Source: Methanolinea sp. UBA277
GTDB lineage: Archaea > Halobacteriota > Methanomicrobia > Methanomicrobiales > Methanospirillaceae
Reading direction: 5' to 3'
NCBI GenBank assembly: GCA_002499905.1
Contig: DANP01000004.1
Coordinates: forward strand, 19,500-83,499
Length of the DNA stretch: 64,000 nt
The notes under the pieces were generated by a model. The model did not search any database. It was not told where the DNA came from and worked only from the letters and a program-made list of their open reading frames with translations. Position numbers and translations under genes: made by a program. Positions 58,380 to 64,000 of the stretch are shown piece by piece; positions within the stretch are counted from its first letter, which is position 1, and every line of letters starts with the position of its first letter.

Positions 58380-59867
58380 ATGACCCTGGACACCCTGCCG
58401 CTCCTTGCCCTCCTCGCCCCGCTCACAGCAGCAGTCCTGATCCCGGTGGTCGGCCGGCACGAGAACCTGCGTGAGTCGGTCACGCTCATTGCCGCAGGTT
58501 CTATGGTTCTTATGGTGCTGGCCATGCTCCCTGAGATCCTGGAGGGAGGCCGGATCAGTATCACCCTCCTCCCGCTCCTTCCCGGGGGAGATCTCGCCCT
58601 CCGCGCCGATGCCTTCGGGATGATCTTTGCCCTCACGGCATCGGTGCTCTGGCTCCTGAACTCGGTATACTCGATCGGGTACATGCGGGCGCTCCGGGAG
58701 CATGACCAGACCCGGTTCTTCTTCTGTTTCGCCATTGCCATTACCGCGGCAATGGGCATCGCGTTCTCTGCGAACCTTGTCACCCTCTTTGTTTTCTACG
58801 AGATCCTCACCCTGATAACCTATCCTCTCGTCGTCCATGTCGGGACTCCCGAGGCAATGCAGGCGGGCCGGAAGTATCTTGCCTACCTGCTGGGAGGTGG
58901 GATCTGTCTTCTCGCTGCTACCGTTGTTACCTATACGCTGACCGGTACGACCGAATTTATCCCGGGAGGTTTCCTTGCTGCGGGGTCCGGCACTGCACTT
59001 TCGCTCCAGGTCCTCTTTATCCTGTTTATGGCAGGCTTCGTGAAGGCGGCATGGATGCCGTTTCATGCCTGGCTTCCGGCCGCGATGGTCGCCCCCACAC
59101 CTGTCAGCGCATTTCTCCACGCCGTAGCTGTGGTGACGGCCGGGGTATTCGGGGTGGTCCGGGTTGCCGGGTGGGTCTATGGAACTGACCTCATGGCAGC
59201 TCTTGGCCTCGGAACGGTGCTCGCCATCATCGCCTCATTTACTATCATCACCGCCTCACTCTTTGCACTGGCAGAGGACAACCTGAAGCGGCGTCTCGCC
59301 TATTCGACTGTGAGCCAGCTCTCCTACATCCTGCTTGGCGTCTCGATGCTCAGCACCGCCGGGATCACCGGGGCGATGGTACACATCCCGTTCCATGCCT
59401 TCCTCAAGATCACCCTCTTTTTTGGTGCCGGTGCGATCATTGTCGGGACAGGTCGGGAGGCGATCAGTGATATGAGAGGGATTGGGCAGAAGATGCCGGT
59501 GACGGCGGTGATGTTTGCCGCTGCTGCAGCAGGGATCTGTGGCCTGCCGCCATTCTGCGCCCTGTTCAGCAAGGTGTTCCTCTCGCTTGGCGCCGTCCAG
59601 GCAGGGGAACTCATCCTGCTCGGGGTCATCATTGCAAGTTCGGTCCTCAATGTAGCGTACTTCTTCCCCATTATCTACACGATGCTCATCGCCCGGCCTT
59701 CTGATGAGCGGACACTCGATGGCATCAGGGAAGCCCCGCTCTTCATGCTCATCCCGATCATCCTGACTGTCATAGCTTCGATCGCCTTCTTCTTCTCTCC
59801 GGGAATGCCCTTCCTTGACCTCTCCGGTATCGCTCTGGCCGAGATAAACGGAGGTGTTCTCCCGTGA
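58380..59867 (+). CDS. Antiporter-like subunit, copy 2 (NuoM/MrpD family)
   Basis: The 495-residue protein begins at ATG 58380, right after copy 1. It has the Glu of LFVFYEILTLITYPLVVH, the Lys of FVKAAWMPFHAWLPAAMVAPTPVSAFLHAV (in parts: FVKAAWMPFHAWLPAAM, PTPVSAFLHAV) and the Lys of HAFLKITLFFGAGAI. The PTPVSAFLHAV segment links it to NuoL/NuoM- and MrpA-like N-terminal domains. It may take the place of MrpA, which is absent as a full-length gene. Confidence 0.9.
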   Translation: MTLDTLPLLALLAPLTAAVLIPVVGRHENLRESVTLIAAGSMVLMVLAMLPEILEGGRISITLLPLLPGGDLALRADAFGMIFALTASVLWLLNSVYSIGYMRALREHDQTRFFFCFAIAITAAMGIAFSANLVTLFVFYEILTLITYPLVVHVGTPEAMQAGRKYLAYLLGGGICLLAATVVTYTLTGTTEFIPGGFLAAGSGTALSLQVLFILFMAGFVKAAWMPFHAWLPAAMVAPTPVSAFLHAVAVVTAGVFGVVRVAGWVYGTDLMAALGLGTVLAIIASFTIITASLFALAEDNLKRRLAYSTVSQLSYILLGVSMLSTAGITGAMVHIPFHAFLKITLFFGAGAIIVGTGREAISDMRGIGQKMPVTAVMFAAAAAGICGLPPFCALFSKVFLSLGAVQAGELILLGVIIASSVLNVAYFFPIIYTMLIARPSDERTLDGIREAPLFMLIPIILTVIASIAFFFSPGMPFLDLSGIALAEINGGVLP

Positions 59868-61651
59868 TCCCGCCTGCCTTTATCATCCTTGCCGGGCTCC
59901 TCCTTGTATCCCTGTTCCACGGGACGGCCCGGAAGATCTGGGTCACCGGTATCGGAGCTGGCGGGGTCGTGGCTGCTGTCCTGGCCGTGCCCGGGACATC
60001 TGGATGGTCGGTTACCCTCGCCCCCGGGATCGAGCTGGTACTCTTTTCGGTCGACCCGGTACGGTTCTATGCCGGGGTGGTGTTTGCAGGTGCGGCACTC
60101 CTGGCAATCCTGTATGCCCTGTTCCGGGACCTTCCTGCTGCCGAGACCATGGGGATACTGGCTTCAGCCGGTGCCGCGCTCGGGATCGTGTATGCAGGGG
60201 ACTTTATCACCGTCTTCATCTTCTGGGAACTCCTTGCCCTGGCTTCACTCCTCATCATCTGGTCGGCACCCGGATCGGGCGGTTCCGGGTTCCGCTACCT
60301 GCTCTACCACATCTTCGGCGGAGCCTGCCTCCTGGCGGGGTGTGCGATCGCTGTAGTAGCCTCAGGAAGTACCCTCCTCGGCCCGGTGGTCCCGGGTCCC
60401 GGGTATCTCCTCATTGCCATCGGGATAGGAGTGAATGCTGCCTTCATCCCGCTCCATACCTGGCTCCCGGATGCATATCCCCGGGCCAGTATCACCGGTT
60501 CAGTTGCTCTCAGCATCTTCACCACCAAGGTGGCAGTCTTCCTTTTCGTGGTCATCGGGGGATGGGGTCAGGCTGTTGCCTGGATGGGTGCATCTATGGC
60601 CATCTACGGGGCGGTATTTGCTCTGCTGCAGGATGATATCCGGAGACTTCTCTCTTATTCCGTGATAAGCCAGGTGGGATACATGGTCGCTGCCATCGGA
60701 ATCGGGACTGTCGCAGGCATCGATGCAGCCCTTGCCCACATGGCAAACGACATCCTGTTCAAGGCACTCCTGTTCATGGCGGCCGGGGCGGTCATCTACC
60801 GCACAGGGACCTCCCGCCTGTCACGCCTTGGGGGGCTGGCGAAAACGATGCCGCTCACTGCCGTCGCAGCTGTAATCGGGGGTTTTGCTCTTGCCGGTCT
60901 TCCGGGGCTGAACGGTTCGGTAAGCAAGGCGATGGTAATTGAGGCCGCTGCCGGGATACCGTACCTGGCCCTCCTCCTCATTATCGCGGCGGTGATCACC
61001 GTACTCTACGTGGTGCGGCTCCTCTATTTTGTCTTCATCCGCACGGCGCCCGCGAGCCTTCACGAGAGAGGTCCGGATGAGGCGCCGGTGGCGATGCTGG
61101 CCGCGATGACGGTTGCCGCAGGATGCTGCCTCCTCTTCGGCCTCTTCCCGGACCTCCTGACCGCTCTCCTCCCTGGCGGGACGTATGCACATCCGTTCTC
61201 ACGCGCATACCTCGCCGAATCCGCAGCAGTTTTCCTGGCAGCAGGGCTCCTTCTTCTCCTTGTCAGACCGCTCCGGTTCCCGGGATGGTCGTTTGAAGCG
61301 GACATCGACCGGGTCTATTGCGCAGCGGGACACGCGCTCGCCTGGTTTGCCACATACCCCCTCTCTGCAGTTACCGGGTCTGTCAACCTGCTCGTCAGCA
61401 GGATGGCATTCTCGGTGACCTGGATCTCCCGCAATCCCGTCATGGCAATCCGAATCGGGGGGCGGACCTTCGCTCTTCCCGTTGTCCGGGCTCTTTCCGA
61501 CCCTGCATCCACTGATGCGTACGTGGCAGCGCTCACCGGCATGCGCGAGCGGTACCCGGACGAGAAGATGGGGATCCGGGGGAGCGGGTACGGACTCATC
61601 CTCGTCAGCATCATCGCCTTCCTGTACTACCTCTATGATGTGCTGAAATGA
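59864..61651 (+). CDS. Antiporter-like subunit, copy 3 (MrpD family, TM7 Lys replaced)
   Basis: The 595-residue protein is the longest of the three and carries a C-terminal extension of about 100 residues (FEADIDRVYCAAGHALAWF to the end) that resembles the tail of NuoL-type proteins. Glu122 (FIFWELLALASLL) is conserved, but the usual helix-7 Lys is Asn191 in IGIGVNAAFIPLHTWLPDAYP. The helix-12 HA-x2-K motif reads HMANDILFKALLFMAAG. It probably fills a structural or non-pumping position (inference), although such VNA-A-P-LH variants do occur in archaeal homologs. It is the last gene of the operon. Confidence 0.9.
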   Translation: MIPPAFIILAGLLLVSLFHGTARKIWVTGIGAGGVVAAVLAVPGTSGWSVTLAPGIELVLFSVDPVRFYAGVVFAGAALLAILYALFRDLPAAETMGILASAGAALGIVYAGDFITVFIFWELLALASLLIIWSAPGSGGSGFRYLLYHIFGGACLLAGCAIAVVASGSTLLGPVVPGPGYLLIAIGIGVNAAFIPLHTWLPDAYPRASITGSVALSIFTTKVAVFLFVVIGGWGQAVAWMGASMAIYGAVFALLQDDIRRLLSYSVISQVGYMVAAIGIGTVAGIDAALAHMANDILFKALLFMAAGAVIYRTGTSRLSRLGGLAKTMPLTAVAAVIGGFALAGLPGLNGSVSKAMVIEAAAGIPYLALLLIIAAVITVLYVVRLLYFVFIRTAPASLHERGPDEAPVAMLAAMTVAAGCCLLFGLFPDLLTALLPGGTYAHPFSRAYLAESAAVFLAAGLLLLLVRPLRFPGWSFEADIDRVYCAAGHALAWFATYPLSAVTGSVNLLVSRMAFSVTWISRNPVMAIRIGGRTFALPVVRALSDPASTDAYVAALTGMRERYPDEKMGIRGSGYGLILVSIIAFLYYLYDVLK

Positions 61652-61779
61652 ATCGATGGCGGGTGATCCGGGATTACTGAACCCAGCCGCCCGATCAGGC
61701 GGACACCATGGATACCGGATGTTCCTTCAGTCAGTCGCTCATGAGTGGACGCTGCAAATAGTGAATCAAAAGACAAACC

Positions 61780-62454
61780 TTACATCATCCGGCGGAAACC
61801 CCGGGCCAGGAGATCAGCTGCATGGAGCGGCACCGGTATTCTCCGGTCCCGGGCAGCGGCGAGAGTGACCTCCACTGCCCAAGTGAGTCCTGTCCGGTAT
61901 CCCGCAGAGACATACACCGGTCGTGATCCCTCACGGGTCCGCACCGCCATGCCGACCGTCTCTTCCCCGTCCTTGAGCGGTGCGCAGGAGCCCCGGGAGC
62001 AACCCGGATCGGCACGGTGACCCGACAACGGCCGGGAAGCCACTCCGATTGTGGGAATTCCGAGGAGCGCTCCCGCATGGCAGGCCATCCCGAACCTCTG
62101 CGGATGGGCATACCCGTGCCCGTTGAACATGAGGAGGTCGGGTGAGGTGGTGAGCTTCTCACAGGCGGCAAGGCAGAGCGGGAGCTCCCGGAAAGCAAAC
62201 AGGCCCGGAACGTAGGGGAACAGAACCCTCCGTACGGCAAAGGCGCATTCAACCGGCTCCAGCTCCGGGTATGAGAACAGCGCAACCACCCCGATGCCGT
62301 TTTCTCCGGCATAGGCTGCATCTGCCCCTCCGATGATGCGGATTCCTGACGGTTGCCCTCTCTGCCCGCACCCGCAACGGTCCCGCATCCTGAGCTGGAT
62401 CACTCGCGCTGCTGCAGTGAGACTCCCTGTTCCGCTCTTCTGGAACACCTGCAT
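61780..62454 (-). CDS. nfi: Endonuclease V homolog with altered active site
   Basis: Endonuclease V nicks DNA near deaminated bases, especially inosine. The 224-residue protein matches the family: IIGGADAAY (D45), YVPGLFAFRELP (E90), FNGHGYAHPQRFGMACHAG, IGVASRPLSG, and H211 in LHAADLLARG. The third metal-binding Asp is Asn111 (FNGHG instead of VDGxG), and the Lys of the IGVAK motif is Ser140. In Thermotoga maritima EndoV the equivalent residues are D43, E89, D110 and H214, with substitution of D110 being damaging. The protein may therefore bind inosine DNA or RNA without cutting, or use a changed metal site. It converges with the antiporter operon. Confidence 0.88.
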   Translation of the reverse strand: MQVFQKSGTGSLTAAARVIQLRMRDRCGCGQRGQPSGIRIIGGADAAYAGENGIGVVALFSYPELEPVECAFAVRRVLFPYVPGLFAFRELPLCLAACEKLTTSPDLLMFNGHGYAHPQRFGMACHAGALLGIPTIGVASRPLSGHRADPGCSRGSCAPLKDGEETVGMAVRTREGSRPVYVSAGYRTGLTWAVEVTLAAARDRRIPVPLHAADLLARGFRRMM

Positions 62455-62634
62455 CAGGGTACCTGACGCGCGTTCCGGTTATGAACCTGACTGAACGCTC
62501 TCCGGCCTCCCGGATGGTGCGGAACGGCAATCGGTGCTGTTTGTTGAACCGGCTGGTTCAATCATTGAATCCCGTCGATCAGAGAATGTTTTTGTTGCAT
62601 CAGGACGATTTTTATACGGGAGGCAGGACCAGGG

Positions 62635-63414
62635 ATGCCAGAGCATCAGGAAGAAGCACGGACTGTCGTGCTCGAGCAGGTACCTGATTATTTCAATGAA
62701 CTTTCGGAGTACCTCGAGGTGCTCTCTAATAGTCAGCGCCTCAAAATCCTGAAGATCCTTGAGAAACGGCCGAAGGATGTCAGGATGATCGCATCAGAGA
62801 TCAATACCAGCTACGAGAATACCAAGAAACACCTGGATAAGCTGATCAGTATGGGCCTGATCCGGAAGGAAGTGGGTCTCGGACAGCAGACTTCCAAAGG
62901 AGTCCATCCGGTCTGGAAATATTCCCTTGTTCCCGGGGCCATGGAAGCGGTGGTCCGGAATCTTGGCATCTTCTCGAACATGCGCATTAATATCGATGAC
63001 GCTGACCTGAAGAAGAGGCTCGATGAGGTCCGGGAAGCCGTGGAAGGGGAGATCACCGGGAAAAAACCGATGGTGATACTCCTCGGAGGACCAGACGATG
63101 GAAAGCTCTTCATTCTTGAGAAGGCAGAGGCCAGGGCCGGCCGGATCGATCCCTCGCGTCCCGAATCAGCCGAACTGTCGTCTGACATCATCCTCTCCAA
63201 AGAATATTCCTCTGTCAGCCGCATCTCAAAACCCCATGGAATCTTCAAGAAAGAGGGGCAGAACTACTACTTCGAGGATCGGGGGAGCAGTGGCGGATCC
63301 TATCTCAACAGTGCCGAGCTCCAGAAGAGACAGCCGGCCGTGCTCCATGACGGCGACCTCCTTGAACTCGGAAAAGGGGCCCACGGTGCACGACTCCTCG
63401 TCATTCTCCCCTGA
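62635..63414 (+). CDS. Winged-helix/FHA fusion regulator
   Basis: The 259-residue protein joins an N-terminal ArsR-like winged helix (about 20-100; LSNSQRLKILKILEKRPKDVRMIASEIN in parts: SQRLKILKILEKRPKD, NTKKHLDKLISMGLI) to a C-terminal FHA domain (about 147-258; GKKPMVILLGGPDDGK, GRIDPS, SSDIILSKEYSSVSRISKPHG, LLELGKGAHGARL). FHA domains bind phosphothreonine peptides. The FHA core Gly-Arg, Ser and Asn residues are present (GRID, SSVSR, SGGSYLN). A TTTATA box at 62611-62616 lies about 22 bp before the ATG. The fusion suggests a DNA-binding protein controlled by protein phosphorylation (inference). Confidence 0.86.
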   Translation: MPEHQEEARTVVLEQVPDYFNELSEYLEVLSNSQRLKILKILEKRPKDVRMIASEINTSYENTKKHLDKLISMGLIRKEVGLGQQTSKGVHPVWKYSLVPGAMEAVVRNLGIFSNMRINIDDADLKKRLDEVREAVEGEITGKKPMVILLGGPDDGKLFILEKAEARAGRIDPSRPESAELSSDIILSKEYSSVSRISKPHGIFKKEGQNYYFEDRGSSGGSYLNSAELQKRQPAVLHDGDLLELGKGAHGARLLVILP

Positions 63415-63438
63415 TCACCATCATCACCGGTCCCTGCC

Positions 63439-64000
63439 ATGAACCCCCGCCTGCCCTGTGTCGTGATTGGAGTTATCCTCATCGTGGGATTGGTGAGCTG
63501 CACCTCTGCAGCGCAGGGTTACTACATCATCGCTGCAACGGCCGGACCGGGGGGCTCCATCATTCCCTCGGGAGAATTCTGGGTCAGGGAAGATGGAACG
63601 CAGATTTTCGTCATTAGGCCGGATGAAGGGTATTATAGAATCGGGATGGTGTATGTTGACGGGAATCCGGTCGGTCCGGTTCAGGTCTACGAGTTCAAGT
63701 CTGTTGCTGCTGACCATACCATCTCCGCAACATTCGTCAGGCTGACCGGATCGATCTCCATTGAATCCCAGCCTTCCGGTGCATCGGTATATATCGACGG
63801 GTCCTATGCGGGAAAGACCCGGGCACAGGGACCCCTGATCATCGAGAATGTGCCGACCGGAATGAGAACCATCGAGCTCCGGCTGGAGGGATACGAGATC
63901 TGGAACCAGCAGATCCAGGTAAGGGCGGGTGAGACAACAGTCATTTCCCTCATCAGGCTCATCCCCGTTCCACCTCCCACGACCATTCCAACCACCGTAC
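63439..64000 (+). CDS. PEGA-domain lipoprotein, 3' truncated by window edge
   Basis: The frame from ATG 63439 runs open to the end (187 codons). The start is a signal peptide (RLPCVVIGVILIVGLVSCTSA) with a lipobox-like LVSC. Residues about 33-98 form a Gly/Ser-rich strand repeat (TAGPGGSIIPSGEFWVREDG) of the kind found before PEGA domains. A PEGA repeat follows at about 104-172 (SIESQPSGASVYIDGSYAGK and VPTGMRTIELRLEGYEIW), and then a Pro/Thr linker. It is 24 bp after the FHA regulator gene and probably in the same transcript. It resembles the PEGA protein at 3916-5199. Confidence 0.82.
   Translation, partial: MNPRLPCVVIGVILIVGLVSCTSAAQGYYIIAATAGPGGSIIPSGEFWVREDGTQIFVIRPDEGYYRIGMVYVDGNPVGPVQVYEFKSVAADHTISATFVRLTGSISIESQPSGASVYIDGSYAGKTRAQGPLIIENVPTGMRTIELRLEGYEIWNQQIQVRAGETTVISLIRLIPVPPPTTIPTTV

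Overview
The window looks like chromosome from a methanogenic archaeon, most likely of the order Methanomicrobiales (inference). The main evidence is two archaeal A-type ATP synthase operons, TATA boxes about 26-28 nt upstream of several start codons, an orphan nitrogenase-like protein, a protein with the archaeosine-synthase-associated DUF5591 domain, PEGA-repeat surface proteins and a split Mrp-type antiporter. No rRNA, tRNA, CRISPR array, intact insertion sequence or phage gene was seen. The DNA is moderately GC-rich, with AT-rich islands at a few promoters.

Layout. 1-12.6 kb: housekeeping and accessory genes, namely a divergent RNase III, UspA, a flavodoxin-fold reductase, two HNH-like paralogs, a PsiE-like protein, a PEGA lipoprotein, moaE-moaD-moeB divergent from larE, a TPR protein, a TauE-type transporter and the nitrogenase-like protein. 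12.9-24 kb: dinB with a PHP phosphoesterase, a two-gene agmatine-to-putrescine pathway, an HDAC-like deacetylase, TspO, a propionyl/acetyl-CoA synthetase whose real start is apparently an ATT codon, MntP, and DUF1249-like, DUF5591 and DUF523/DUF1722 proteins. 24-32.7 kb: a sodium/solute symporter with a 39-aa partner, a secreted protein, and a branched-chain-amino-acid-type ABC transporter whose permease and ATPase genes converge.

32.9-52.8 kb is the core: two complete A1AO ATP synthase operons, both ordered H-I-K-E-C-F-A-B-D and both on the plus strand, separated by a tandem UspA gene on the minus strand and a long leader. They differ most in the rotor. Operon 1 encodes a 481-residue K subunit with six fused hairpins on an exact 80-residue period, of which the first has lost its ion ligands. 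It also has a C subunit with an added N-terminal membrane helix, and ends with a 49-residue membrane protein. Operon 2 encodes a conventional 72-residue single-hairpin K and a soluble-type C.

52.8-61.7 kb: two paralogous 109-residue proteins of unknown function, then a ten-gene Mrp-type cation/proton antiporter operon (E-F-G-DUF4040-MbhE-like-B-C and three NuoL/M/N-type subunits). The two ATP synthases and the antiporter together suggest a locus for handling Na+ and H+ gradients and ATP (inference). 61.8-64 kb: an endonuclease V homolog with an altered active site, a winged-helix/FHA regulator, and the start of a second PEGA lipoprotein cut by the window edge.
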